From positions 1 to 52,125 of the forward strand of contig JAIKXM010000002.1 of NCBI GenBank assembly GCA_024684085.1: DNA of 52,125 nt. Direction: 5' to 3'. Under the pieces are notes generated by a model, which was not told where the DNA came from, ran no database searches, and saw only the letters and a list, made by a program, of their open reading frames with translations. This DNA is from Lachnospiraceae bacterium. GTDB lineage: Bacteria > Bacillota > Clostridia > Lachnospirales > Lachnospiraceae. Positions 16,389-24,168 of this stretch are shown piece by piece (the first letter of the stretch is position 1; each line of letters opens with the position of its first letter). The position numbers and the translations under genes were made by a program.

Positions 16389-17039
16389 TCAATTGTCGCC
16401 TTTGAGATAATCATGTATATCAATGATTCCGGCTTCACTCTTCACTTCAAGCGCCGGAACTTCCTCGATCATCCTTGCGATGCCGGTCCGCTTGTCTACA
16501 TAGAAATGCACGAATGCTCCCGTATAGCTTCGGAAAACAACCTCATATTCGGTTTCCGTTCCTTCGCCCATCTCCACATACATGACCGCCGAACCCTCTT
16601 CGGCCACGCTCCAATCGTAATTGGTATGGCAATAATTGCTGACTCCTTCATATGCCATATCCTCCGTTACCGAACGATCGTCAGCCTTATTTTCTTCGCT
16701 ACTCACACTTGATTCATCAGCCTTATCATCTTCGCTGTTCCCGCTTGCTTCGTCAGCCTTATCATCTTCGCTGTTCTCAGTTACTTCGACAGCCTTATCA
16801 TCTTCGCTATTCCCGTTTGCCTCGTCAGCCTTATCATCTTCGCTGTTCTCAGTTACTTCAACAGCCGTTACTACGTTGTCAGCATTCGTCTCGCCATCAT
16901 GAAACGGATCATCATATTGAGTTATATCCACCTCCTGAAGTTCGACTTCCTCCTTGGAGCCGCACCCCTGCAACATTAGATTTAATGACATTACTGTCAT
17001 AATTAAATATGCCGTTCTTTTACAAAATCTTTTATTCAA
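16389..17039 (-). CDS. Lipoprotein with 12-residue acidic repeats
   Basis: 216 residues. The signal peptide is MNKRFCKRTAYLIMTVMS, ending in lipobox LQGC with the lipidated cysteine at residue 26. After a short spacer come five to six 12-residue acidic repeats built on NSEDDKADE (about 59-124), which probably form an extended stalk. The C-terminal 90 residues (MAYEGVSNYCHTNYDWS, then EYEVVFRSYTGAFVHFYVDKRTGIARMIEE) look like a small beta-rich domain. It should be anchored on the outer face of the membrane. No close family is recognised. Upstream a TATAAT overlaps the 3' end region of the neighbouring HTH gene, suggesting it has its own promoter. Confidence 0.75.
   Translation of the reverse strand: MNKRFCKRTAYLIMTVMSLNLMLQGCGSKEEVELQEVDITQYDDPFHDGETNADNVVTAVEVTENSEDDKADEANGNSEDDKAVEVTENSEDDKADEASGNSEDDKADESSVSSEENKADDRSVTEDMAYEGVSNYCHTNYDWSVAEEGSAVMYVEMGEGTETEYEVVFRSYTGAFVHFYVDKRTGIARMIEEVPALEVKSEAGIIDIHDYLKGDN
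16668..16865 (-). repeat. 36-bp tandem repeat in the lipoprotein gene
   Basis: Five to six in-frame units of 36 bp around GCCTTATCATCTTCGCT (plus-strand reading), encoding NSEDDKA-type blocks. The second and third positions of the unit alternate (ADEASG/AVEVTE), giving a two-level pattern that points to growth by duplication of pairs of units. Confidence 0.8.
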
Positions 17040-17091
17040 ACCCTTATCTCTCCTTTTATTCCTATGTTGATAAATGATATTATATCAATAA

Positions 17092-17889
17092 TTACCACTG
17101 ATTTTTGAGAATTTCGCCTTTTAAATATAGATTTCCTTTGATGTTTTCCCTTATTGGAGAGAGCTGTCCCTCCTTAACCATATATGATAGGTTCTGCCTT
17201 GAACATTCCAGAAGATCACAACTTTCAGTTGTATCTAATAAATTCTTTTGCACAAAGAGTACGAGATCACTTTTTGTAAGCGGAATTGTTTCTCCCGCTT
17301 CATAAATTGCTTTCTTGTCTATGTCAATTGAATCGTTAAAGGTGATAAAGTATCCACCGGTCCCAACCTTACATGAATCGAAAAGTCTCTTGTTATTCAA
17401 GACTTTATCTACCTTATCGAGCTTTGTAAGCTTTTTCATATCAACCTTTTTAACAGAATTATCTTCAAAAAAGCAAAGTATATTTGAATCATCAAGAACA
17501 GCACAGTCCGTGAGATTAGTGCTTCTTCTTTTTTGTGCAAACTCAGGGAGTTCATTGATTTTCTTTATGTAAAGACTATCCTGTGAACACCTTCCGCCTG
17601 AAAGTTCTAAAAACTTCATCTCATCATAAGCTTTCATTTTATGGTTTGTCAAAATAGAATTTATATTTTGCCTTCCACTTGGTATTATGCGCGCTTTAAC
17701 CCACATCAGGCTGAACTCCCTTGAGATGGTAAAAATCCCCCTTTTCACATGATTCATAAAAAGGAGTGGTGCAGACCATTCATCCAGGTAGTCCTGAAGT
17801 TCTATAATAAACGAGTGTTCTTTTTCATAATAGATCAGAGTCCCAACAGACATATTGTTCTCTTCATCAACAATTTCAAAGTATTTCAT
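17092..17889 (-). CDS. DUF2442-HTH partner protein of the HipA-like kinase
   Basis: 265 residues. AAAGGT precedes the ATG by about ten bases. The N-terminal 120 residues are unassigned. Residues 124-200 resemble DUF2442: a short strand run (NLTDCAVLDDSNILCFFEDN), KKVDMKKLTKL, then LFDSCKVGTGGYFITFNDSIDIDKKAIYEAGE. Residues about 215-262 look like a helix-turn-helix of excisionase type (CDLLECSRQNLSYMVKEGQL, then an arginine-rich wing). The gene begins 23 bases after the kinase gene and is clearly cotranscribed. A DNA-binding partner encoded with a HipA-type kinase suggests an antitoxin or regulator that binds the upstream palindrome; this is inference. Lower GC than the neighbouring genes suggests horizontal transfer. 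Confidence 0.6.
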   Translation of the reverse strand: MKYFEIVDEENNMSVGTLIYYEKEHSFIIELQDYLDEWSAPLLFMNHVKRGIFTISREFSLMWVKARIIPSGRQNINSILTNHKMKAYDEMKFLELSGGRCSQDSLYIKKINELPEFAQKRRSTNLTDCAVLDDSNILCFFEDNSVKKVDMKKLTKLDKVDKVLNNKRLFDSCKVGTGGYFITFNDSIDIDKKAIYEAGETIPLTKSDLVLFVQKNLLDTTESCDLLECSRQNLSYMVKEGQLSPIRENIKGNLYLKGEILKNQW

Positions 17890-17912
17890 GCGCCGTTACC
17901 TTTCATTGTCTC

Positions 17913-18728
17913 TTAGGCCAAGCTTTCAAAAAAAAGATATCTTTCATAAATCATGTTCCAGATTTTATCTAAAAATACATCTGACAGAACACCATTAAGA
18001 TCACTAAAAAGATAATCCCGATCCTCTAAAGAAAGCTTTCCTGTAAAAACCTCCTTCGGTCTTTTAATCAGTTTCAAATTCTCAAGACATGAATAACTTC
18101 CGATGAAGTTTTGGCATTTCTTATCATCCATTATGTCAAATCCTTCAGCGTCTTTATCTGTCATGCAGGTATAGATCAGAGATAGACCGTGATCAAATAA
18201 AGGTGCAAACCTTATCGTGTGTGCTCTTGCATTTCTAAGAATCTCGATATTTGCTCCGCGTCTATCTCTATTGAGGATGATGAAGTCTAGTGCAATCATC
18301 TGATTTATATATTGTTCAAATCCCTGCCTTACACAGAATTCATAGTGTGACTCACCTTTTTCTGAATTACTTCTATAAAAGTCATCCATAGCCAGTTTGC
18401 TTTCACCTCTGTTTTTAAAGTCAAAAGAAGAACATAGGTAAGTACTATAAATTCTGTTGTCCACTTCTATATCAGCATATACAAGCTCATAGCTTAAGTG
18501 TTCAACCCCAAGGATAGTCAAAAGTCTGTCAACTATTATCTCGTTCACACATTCATGACCAACAACTCCTCTTTCCGAATCAAAATTTGAGAGCTTATAA
18601 TACTTCTTTTTCCCATCAATTGTTGATTCTGACTTAAGGAAGGTGCCTGCTGTCCCACTTGAATTTCTGACATGTGACCATTTTAAATACGTTAAATCCT
18701 GCTTTTCTCTTATTACTTTTTTATCCAT
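17913..18728 (-). CDS. HipA/CtkA-like Ser/Thr kinase
   Basis: 271 residues, shorter than HipA (about 440) and near the size of CtkA-type kinases that lack the HipA N-subdomain. A glycine loop (SSGTAGTF, 23-30) is followed by YYKLS with Lys45, and the catalytic loop is LNRDRRGAN (152-160; Asp155 catalytic, Asn160 metal ligand). The metal-binding Asp is Asp179 in APLFDHGLSL, so the kinase core looks complete. HipA kinases phosphorylate glutamyl-tRNA synthetase and induce dormancy; related kinases have other targets. AGGAGAATC gives a strong ribosome site. It is the first gene of a two-gene unit whose promoter region carries a perfect palindrome, a toxin-antitoxin-like layout with the kinase first. 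Confidence 0.68.
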   Translation of the reverse strand: MDKKVIREKQDLTYLKWSHVRNSSGTAGTFLKSESTIDGKKKYYKLSNFDSERGVVGHECVNEIIVDRLLTILGVEHLSYELVYADIEVDNRIYSTYLCSSFDFKNRGESKLAMDDFYRSNSEKGESHYEFCVRQGFEQYINQMIALDFIILNRDRRGANIEILRNARAHTIRFAPLFDHGLSLIYTCMTDKDAEGFDIMDDKKCQNFIGSYSCLENLKLIKRPKEVFTGKLSLEDRDYLFSDLNGVLSDVFLDKIWNMIYERYLFFESLA

Positions 18729-18738
18729 GATTCTCCTT

Positions 18739-18760
18739 TTATTTGACGCACGTCAAATAA
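18739..18760. promoter_or_regulatory. Perfect palindrome (operator) before the HipA-like kinase
   Basis: Ten-base arms TTATTTGACG and CGTCAAATAA flank a two-base centre (CA). The palindrome ends right at the AAAAGGAG ribosome site, about ten bases before the start codon. A protein bound here would block transcription or initiation, as in autoregulated toxin-antitoxin units. Confidence 0.65.
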
Positions 18761-18878
18761 AAATACAAAATTCGTACAATAGTCACTCAAAAGAACGGAG
18801 ATATCTACCTTATGGAGCTTGACACCCGGTAATTACACGACTTTTAGGATAAAAATCTCATCCCATGTAATCTTCCTC

Positions 18879-18907
18879 TTGACTATCGAACATATGTTTG
18901 CTATATT
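18879..18907 (+). promoter_or_regulatory. SOS promoter with LexA box
   Basis: TTGACT (18879-18884), a 17-base spacer and TATATT (18902-18907) form a good promoter. The spacer contains CGAACATATGTTTG (18887-18900), which fits the Gram-positive LexA/DinR consensus CGAACRNRYGTTYG at every position. It drives the HAD-polymerase operon. Confidence 0.88.
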
Positions 18908-18959
18908 AGTTTACACACAGCCGGAATCGATCGGCTGAGGAAAGGAGATGAGTTTTTTC

Positions 18960-19295
18960 ATGGAACATATGATAATTGCGGTGGATTTTGACGGAACTCT
19001 CTGTTACAGTAACTGGCCGGAACTCGGCGAACCCAACAGGCCTCTCATAGAATATCTCCGTGCGCAGCGGGCCTCAGGCAATAAACTCATTCTCTGGACC
19101 TGCAGAGCGGGCGAGGCTCTTGATCAGGCAGTCTTATGGTGTCATGAACAGCATCTCGAATTTGATGCCGTCAACGACAATCTTCCTGAGGTCATCGAGA
19201 TGTACGGTAATAACTCTCGCAAGATCACTTGTGACTATTATATTGACGATCGTGCTCTATATCCAAAGATAACAGATCTTCAGAGGGCGATATGA
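18960..19295 (+). CDS. HAD-like hydrolase, SOS operon
   Basis: 111 residues from the ATG at 18960, which has AAAGGAGATGAG at suitable distance; an ATG at 18948 overlaps that ribosome site and is less likely. The HAD motif I is VDFDGTLC with Asp9 and Asp11, motif II is the threonine in ILWTCRAG, and the C-terminus has the acidic pair YYIDDRA. The small size without a cap matches short HAD proteins often annotated as hydrolase or polynucleotide-kinase-related in phages. It is the first gene behind a LexA box and overlaps the polymerase start by four bases (ATGA type), so it is SOS-induced and coupled. Perhaps it cleans damaged nucleotides; that is conjecture. Confidence 0.75.
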   Translation: MEHMIIAVDFDGTLCYSNWPELGEPNRPLIEYLRAQRASGNKLILWTCRAGEALDQAVLWCHEQHLEFDAVNDNLPEVIEMYGNNSRKITCDYYIDDRALYPKITDLQRAI

Positions 19296-20698
19296 ATGCA
19301 GAACTTAAGACTTACATAGCCATAGATATGAAGAGCTTCTATGCCTCGGTAGAATGTGTCGCCAGAGGACTGGATCCCCTTAAGGCCAGACTGTTGGTCG
19401 CAGATCCCGACAGATCGGATCAGACCATCTGTCTTGCAGTGTCACCTGCACTGAAGGCACTAGGTGTCCCCGGCAGACCCAGACTATTCGAAGCCAAGCA
19501 GGCCATCCGAAGATATGAGAGCATACATCATACGCGGATAGACTATATAATAGCTGTCCCCCGTATGGCCGAATATGAGAAGGTATCGGCATCTATATAC
19601 GGCATATATCTCAAGTACGTATCATCCGATGATATTCACGTATACAGCATAGATGAATGCTTCATTGATTGTACGCCATATCTACACCTCTACGATAAGA
19701 CAGCCGCTAAACATAAACGGCATCCCGCACATATAATGGCCCTCACCATGATAAGGGATATATTACGACATACCGGCATTACCGCAACTGTAGGCATCGG
19801 CACCAATCTGTATCTTGCCAAGGTGGCAATGGATATCGTAGCCAAGAAGGCTCCTCCGGACAGGGACGGAGTCCGCATAGCTTCTCTTACGGAAGATTCT
19901 TACAAGCTTCTTCTATGGGAGCACAGACCTCTTACCGATTTTTGGCAGGTCGGACGCGGGAAAGCTACTCGACTTGAAGGCAATCATATGTATACGATGG
20001 GAGATATCGCGGAACGAACTCAATGGGATGAGGAATGGTTCTATAAGACTTTCGGAATTGATGCTGAGATACTGATCGACCATGCATGGGGCATAGAACC
20101 CGTTACAATGCACGACATCAAGCATTACAAAAGTGACAGCCACTCGCTGTCCAACGGTCAGGTACTGCCACGTCCCTACCTTTATGATGAAGCATGCATT
20201 GTTCTGCGTGAGATGATCGACATACTATGCTGCGATATGTATAAAAAGGGAGTTGTATCGACTAAGTTCACATGGTGGATCAGCTATGACTATAAGAGTC
20301 TTGAATACTGTCCCGAGTATAACGGACGACTGGCCATTGACTGGTATGGCAGATTACATCCGGCACACTCCAATGGAACCGTTAATCTATCCATAGCGAC
20401 CAACACATCCGGTATCATAACCGATAAGATCATGCAGGATGTCGACAGGAAAGCCGATCACAGACTTCTGTTTCGCAGATTAGGTATATGTGCCTGCGAT
20501 ATAACTTCGGATAACGGTTACTATCAGATGGATATGTTCACGGATTATGTGATGCTGAGCAAAGAACAACAGTTACACTCTGCGCTTTTGGATGTGCGGA
20601 ATCGTTACGGGGCTAATGCTCTCCTTAAAGGAACCAATCTATTGGAAGGTGCAACAACAATAGAACGTAATCAGCAGATCGGAGGTCACAGAGCTTAG
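19292..20698 (+). CDS. Y-family DNA polymerase (UmuC/DinP type)
   Basis: 468 residues, slightly longer than DinB and of the UmuC/UvrX type found in Firmicutes and their mobile elements. Catalytic residues are Asp12 in AIDMKSFYASVE, the Glu ending that motif, and the Asp-Glu pair in YSIDECFID near 118. It ends in a little-finger region with LFRRLGICACDI and QQIGGHRA. It should carry out error-prone synthesis across DNA lesions in the cytoplasm. The ATG overlaps the HAD gene, so both are coupled and under the LexA box at 18887. A small basic protein gene follows after 124 bases. Confidence 0.92.
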   Translation: MNAELKTYIAIDMKSFYASVECVARGLDPLKARLLVADPDRSDQTICLAVSPALKALGVPGRPRLFEAKQAIRRYESIHHTRIDYIIAVPRMAEYEKVSASIYGIYLKYVSSDDIHVYSIDECFIDCTPYLHLYDKTAAKHKRHPAHIMALTMIRDILRHTGITATVGIGTNLYLAKVAMDIVAKKAPPDRDGVRIASLTEDSYKLLLWEHRPLTDFWQVGRGKATRLEGNHMYTMGDIAERTQWDEEWFYKTFGIDAEILIDHAWGIEPVTMHDIKHYKSDSHSLSNGQVLPRPYLYDEACIVLREMIDILCCDMYKKGVVSTKFTWWISYDYKSLEYCPEYNGRLAIDWYGRLHPAHSNGTVNLSIATNTSGIITDKIMQDVDRKADHRLLFRRLGICACDITSDNGYYQMDMFTDYVMLSKEQQLHSALLDVRNRYGANALLKGTNLLEGATTIERNQQIGGHRA

Positions 20699-20822
20699 AG
20701 TTAAACAACTGCATGATCTAAGATTCGCAGACACAAGGCTACAGGGATCAGATCTCAACTGCACAGAGGCTGAACACCGGCAGTTACACACCTTGAACAA
20801 GAAGAAATTGGAGATGATATAG
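20685..20822 (+). other. 46-codon open frame without a standard start, between polymerase and small protein gene
   Basis: In the frame +1 to the polymerase a stop-free run from 20664 to the TAG at 20820-20822 reads VTELRVKQLHDLRFADTR and continues charged and helical to the end. Its stop abuts the next ATG exactly, and GGAGG lies at its beginning (20681-20685). There is no ATG, GTG or TTG in the expected start position. It may be a small gene that has lost its start, or part of a frameshifted polymerase extension. Confidence 0.3.
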
Positions 20823-21077
20823 ATGAATGACAGATTTAATGACTTGTCAGTGCCCCCTTCTTTTCCATATAAGAAGGTCTATGAGAAGGGTAAGCCTGCG
20901 CATGAAAAAGGTGACAGTTTCAGTATCCGACATCCGTCGATGGATCATGGCAAACGTGCCAAGATATTCAGCCCGTTCGATGCTCTAAAAGGATTCAGCG
21001 ACGAGCTTAAGAAAACCGGGTTGGAAGTAACCGAGAGCTTCCGTGAGGATACGGAAGAGATAACGGAATATCCGTAG
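20823..21077 (+). CDS. Small basic protein linked to Y-family polymerase (YolD-like role)
   Basis: 84 residues, with GGAG ahead of the ATG. The conserved core is HGKRAKIFSPFDALKGFSDELKK, a pattern familiar from small proteins encoded after UmuC-type polymerases in Firmicutes, where YolD-like proteins are thought to act with the polymerase. The C-terminus is acidic. As the last gene of the SOS operon it likely acts in the same damage response. Sequence-level assignment to YolD itself is not certain. Confidence 0.7.
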   Translation: MNDRFNDLSVPPSFPYKKVYEKGKPAHEKGDSFSIRHPSMDHGKRAKIFSPFDALKGFSDELKKTGLEVTESFREDTEEITEYP

Positions 21078-21089
21078 TCAATACACTCA

Positions 21090-21578
21090 TTAATACAGTT
21101 CCTTGATAAAGAACATATTCATGCTTCCATGCCCTATAACTTCCGGCTGTTCTATCTCAGTATATCCGCTTTTAATATAGATATGAACAGCCTCACGAAG
21201 TACATCATGAGTCTCAAGATACGATCTGCGGAATCCGGCCTGACGCATCTTATCTTCTATAAAAGAGATCATCTTATAACCCGATCCCGAGCCCTTAGCC
21301 TCACTACACAGATAGAGTTTCTGAAGCTCGGCAGTATCTTCCGAATCATAGAATCTTGAGAAGCCGATCCCACCCAGGACTCTGTCCTTCTCATCTACAA
21401 CCACATAGTACTTGGCATCTTCTCTACCGTATACTTCAGTCAGATGATCCAGGGCTTCATCATAATAAGCCGTTCCGGGGATATCAAGTCCATACCTCTT
21501 AAGATTATCCCTGATTATCGAAGCAATTACTGCATTATCTCTTTCTTCCAATTCTCTAAATCTCAAACTCCCCACCAC
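21090..21578 (-). CDS. GNAT family N-acetyltransferase
   Basis: 162 residues, the standard GNAT size. The acetyl-CoA site is seen in ELQKLYLCSEAKGSGSGYKMISFIED (about 84-109), preceded by VLGGIGFSRFYDS and followed by the C-terminal YIKSGYTEIEQPEVIGHGSMNMFFIK. The start is not clear: tandem GTGs and a TTG lie close after AAGGAG, and the outermost GTG at 21578 is listed. It sits 12 bases after bioY and should share its transcript. The acceptor substrate is unknown. Confidence 0.82.
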   Translation of the reverse strand: MVGSLRFRELEERDNAVIASIIRDNLKRYGLDIPGTAYYDEALDHLTEVYGREDAKYYVVVDEKDRVLGGIGFSRFYDSEDTAELQKLYLCSEAKGSGSGYKMISFIEDKMRQAGFRRSYLETHDVLREAVHIYIKSGYTEIEQPEVIGHGSMNMFFIKELY

Positions 21579-21590
21579 TCCTTATGGCCG

Positions 21591-22163
21591 TTATACAAGT
21601 CCCAACCTGCTCAGAGGCTTACGTATCATCGGTCCGACTATATTGGCGATAATGATCTTGCCTATATCAAACGGTATAAAAGGTATCACACAGACAGACA
21701 GGGCATATTCCCACGTACACTCCATCTGGTATACGAACCAGACTGTGCCCAACGCATAGAGAACTCCTGTTGCCAGCACCCCCGCAATTATCATAATTAG
21801 CGTCCTGATAAGAGGACTCTTCATCTTCTTCACATAGAGGAATACAATCCCCAATATAAGTAACATCGGGAAGAATCCGACAAGATATCCGCCTGTCGGT
21901 CCTGCCAGCTTAGCTATCCCACCGGAATATCCGGAAAAAACAGGAAGACCTGCTATTCCGATCAGCATATATACAGCAAGACTCAACATTGCGTCCCCTA
22001 CACTCAGAATATAAACCGCTATATACAATACCAGATTGGTAAGACTTACGGGTATTGGCCCGATCGGAACTGAGATCGGCGCAAACAGACATATGATCGC
22101 TGCCATAAGACCACACAGCACATACCTGTATATATTGCTTTTTCCTTCATTATCCTTATTCAT
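21591..22163 (-). CDS. bioY: BioY, biotin ECF transporter S component
   Basis: 190 residues from the ATG at 22163, which has GGAG nine bases upstream (an ATG at 22178 has its ribosome site too close). Six hydrophobic helices, with BioY signatures: AAIICLFAPISVPIGPIPVSLTN near the N-terminus and GxAGLPVFSGYSGGIAKLAGPTGGYLVGF in the middle. It binds biotin in the membrane and works with the shared EcfAAT module or alone at lower rate. The upstream promoter has an overlapping BirA-type site, the expected control of bioY. A GNAT gene follows in the same transcript. Confidence 0.92.
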   Translation of the reverse strand: MNKDNEGKSNIYRYVLCGLMAAIICLFAPISVPIGPIPVSLTNLVLYIAVYILSVGDAMLSLAVYMLIGIAGLPVFSGYSGGIAKLAGPTGGYLVGFFPMLLILGIVFLYVKKMKSPLIRTLIMIIAGVLATGVLYALGTVWFVYQMECTWEYALSVCVIPFIPFDIGKIIIANIVGPMIRKPLSRLGLV

Positions 22164-22201
22164 ATTACCACACTCCATCCTTTCGTACAGATTCTAAACC
22201 G

Positions 22202-22255
22202 ATTATCACACCTTTTTTCTTAATTGTCAACCTGCAATGTATAGATGGGTAACAA
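22202..22255 (-). promoter_or_regulatory. bioY promoter with overlapping BirA box
   Basis: On the minus strand TTGACA (22230-22225), a 17-base spacer and GATAAT (22207-22202) form a strong promoter. The half-sites TTGTCAACC (22224-22232) and GGGTAACAA (22247-22255), 14 bases apart, each match the BirA consensus TTGTTAACC / GGTTAACAA at eight of nine positions, and the first one covers the -35. Biotin-loaded BirA would shut off bioY. Confidence 0.8.
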
Positions 22256-22350
22256 TTGCGGTATGTAACGGGTAACAATTGTAGCATGCAGCCGGGTAAC
22301 AATTGTAGCATGCAGCCGGGTAACAATTGTAATGTGTAGACAGGTAACAA
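22247..22350. repeat. Five-copy 24-bp iteron array upstream of bioY
   Basis: GGGTAACAATTG recurs at 22247, 22270, 22294 and 22318, with a partial fifth copy (AGGTAACAAG) at 22341, spaced 23-24 bp. The middle units are nearly identical (GTAGCATGCAGCC between cores). Each core is one BirA half-site, and the period equals the distance between the two half-sites of the BirA box, so the array looks like an expansion of that operator. A reading frame across it on the minus strand is not credible as a gene. Confidence 0.8.
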
Positions 22351-22445
22351 GCTAAGTTTAGGACCACTCTGCCTCAAAACTCCCATCAGCAGAATCCTGA
22401 TACCGATTCTGACGACAGAGTTATATCTAACGCCACACATGAAGT

Positions 22446-22491
22446 GAGGGTGCAGGAATCGGCCTCATGAATACCGCATTCCTACACCCTC
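22446..22491. terminator. Hairpin downstream of the FliD-like gene
   Basis: Arms GAGGGTG-C-AGGAATCGG and CCG-CATTCCT-A-CACCCTC with a loop of about 11 bases and one mismatch. It follows the stop of the FliD-like gene on the minus strand. No clear T run, so termination strength is uncertain. Confidence 0.5.
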
Positions 22492-22508
22492 CACTATGTA
22501 TAAACCTA

Positions 22509-23867
22509 TCAACAATAATCATTAAACATCAATCCGGCATAAGCGCTTGCCACATACGGGCTTAAGAAATTCTTACCCGGATTCTTATACTCAACTACCT
22601 TCTTATTGAGGTAGTTGATAGGATTGATCGATACCTGCTTGCTCTTACGCATCATGGTATCGGCGAATCCCTTCAGAGCCTTAGCTCCAACCTCATCCTC
22701 ATCAGTCAAGATCGACACATACAGCTTGTCCTTATTAAGAACAAACCTTCCGTTGTCATCCATCTCTATTCCAAGGCCTTCCATTCCGGCTCGATAATAA
22801 GAAGCTGCCGACTTGATCTCATCCAGAAGGGCATTAGCCCTTGTCTGATTATCGGAATAGCTGCTTACGGCATCCATAAAGTGATTGATTCCTGCGAAGA
22901 AATTATCTATATTCTCCACCGCAGCTTCAGTATCCGGCTTAAGACCTATACGAACCGTCTCGCCTTCCATGGAACTCACTCCATTAAGAGTGATCTCAAA
23001 ATTCTTCTCTAACACGAATGTGTTATCGGGAACGCTGACCTCTATTCCGTTAATATTCATAACGGCATTGGATGCCTCACGTACCACACTGTCGATTCCG
23101 AGATACTCTACCGAGCCGCTACCTCTTCTGCCTCCGGCATCTCTTATATTGAAGACTCGTGTGCTCTCACCTGAATGAACACCCACCTGTGTAGACTCTA
23201 TTCTAAGAGCGGCATTACCCTCACCGTCCTCTTCAACACTCGAAGTAAGACGAATATCAGCATTATTGATCAATCTACTGAGTCGTTGCTGTATATCAAA
23301 ATTGGTATCATTCACACGTATACCATATTGGAACTCATAACCCTGGCCATTGACCGACAGGTCGAAGGTATAATCTCCGGGTTCAATAGCCCTCTCGTTC
23401 TTGGGAAGGAACTTACCTTGATTAACCTGCGCCGAAGCCAGTCTTAGCACTTCAATATCGTAGGTCGGAGATTCAACTTCACCACTCGGTACATTCCCAT
23501 CGCTGTCAGGTCTGTCACCGATCAGTGCCTGATCTTCTATACCTACATAGGTGGCTGACAGAATATTCTCATTGGTAGAATATACGATCTTACCATCCAA
23601 CTGTATACTGTTGGAATTGCCTGCAGTCTCAGTAATAGTATTCTGCAACAGACGCGATTCTTCCTTGAGACCTACAATATATTCTCTCGTCTCGCCATTA
23701 TTCTCGATCTTGTAAAGGGGAGCTTCTTTGTTCAACTTCGCCATAGAATTAGTGATGCTCTTAAGCTCACTGCGCTTATGAGTATCATACTTGGTATCGC
23801 TCTTCTTTGGCGCGTATGTAGTTAGATATTGATTATAGACGGCGTTTAAAGCCATTGAATATGCCAT
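22509..23867 (-). CDS. FliD-like filament-cap paralogue
   Basis: 452 residues from the ATG at 23867, which has GGAGG eight bases upstream; a longer frame starts at 23918 but has no good ribosome site. The N-terminus MAYSMALNAVYNQYLTTYA lacks the usual FliD opening (MSSGLDT). The middle has the FliD-like pattern of a beta-rich region with SVNGQGYEFQYGIRVND and VMNINGIEVSVPDNTF, and the C-terminus has the helical NIDNFFAGINHFMDAVSSYSDNQ segment. It resembles a second FliD or hook-associated protein present in some Lachnospiraceae besides the canonical one at 29692. Its location outside the flagellar cluster is unusual. Secretion through the flagellar export system is assumed, not shown. Confidence 0.6.
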   Translation of the reverse strand: MAYSMALNAVYNQYLTTYAPKKSDTKYDTHKRSELKSITNSMAKLNKEAPLYKIENNGETREYIVGLKEESRLLQNTITETAGNSNSIQLDGKIVYSTNENILSATYVGIEDQALIGDRPDSDGNVPSGEVESPTYDIEVLRLASAQVNQGKFLPKNERAIEPGDYTFDLSVNGQGYEFQYGIRVNDTNFDIQQRLSRLINNADIRLTSSVEEDGEGNAALRIESTQVGVHSGESTRVFNIRDAGGRRGSGSVEYLGIDSVVREASNAVMNINGIEVSVPDNTFVLEKNFEITLNGVSSMEGETVRIGLKPDTEAAVENIDNFFAGINHFMDAVSSYSDNQTRANALLDEIKSAASYYRAGMEGLGIEMDDNGRFVLNKDKLYVSILTDEDEVGAKALKGFADTMMRKSKQVSINPINYLNKKVVEYKNPGKNFLSPYVASAYAGLMFNDYC

Positions 23868-24083
23868 ACCTGCCCCTCCTTTCTTCCATGATCGAAGTAA
23901 CACTCCTTGTGTAGACATGTTGGCCCACTTTTAAGCTATTTTTACAAATCTAGCGTACCACTTTTTTGTCAAGACTTCAATAGCTATACTGATATTCATA
24001 AAAGTTCATCTATTACAACAATTCCTATGCAAGAGTCCCCTTGATCCGATAATCCGGACATACAATGCAACCCTTTATTCCGC

Positions 24084-24124
24084 AAAAAAAGGCGACCGCT
24101 GATCACATCCGACCACCAATCGCC
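24084..24124 (-). terminator. Intrinsic terminator of the D-2-hydroxyacid dehydrogenase gene
   Basis: Minus strand: GGCGATTG pairs with CGGTCGCC (24124-24091, with two G-U pairs) and is followed by seven T residues (24090-24084). It lies 45 bases beyond the stop codon. The rest of the 250-base gap up to 23919 shows no gene, only a TTGACA that might serve the FliD-like gene without a clear -10. Confidence 0.75.
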
Positions 24125-24168
24125 ATTTTGAAATCTCACGATGTATACCCTACATAAGCAGATCCTTA

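Noticed and set aside
22247-22350. CRISPR array
   Set aside because: Units follow each other every 24 bp with nearly identical intervening bases, so there are no unique spacers; no cas genes are near.
22165-22440. Minus-strand frame of 91 codons upstream of bioY
   Set aside because: Its repeated LQLLPGCM blocks are just the translated iteron array, and it overlaps the bioY promoter.
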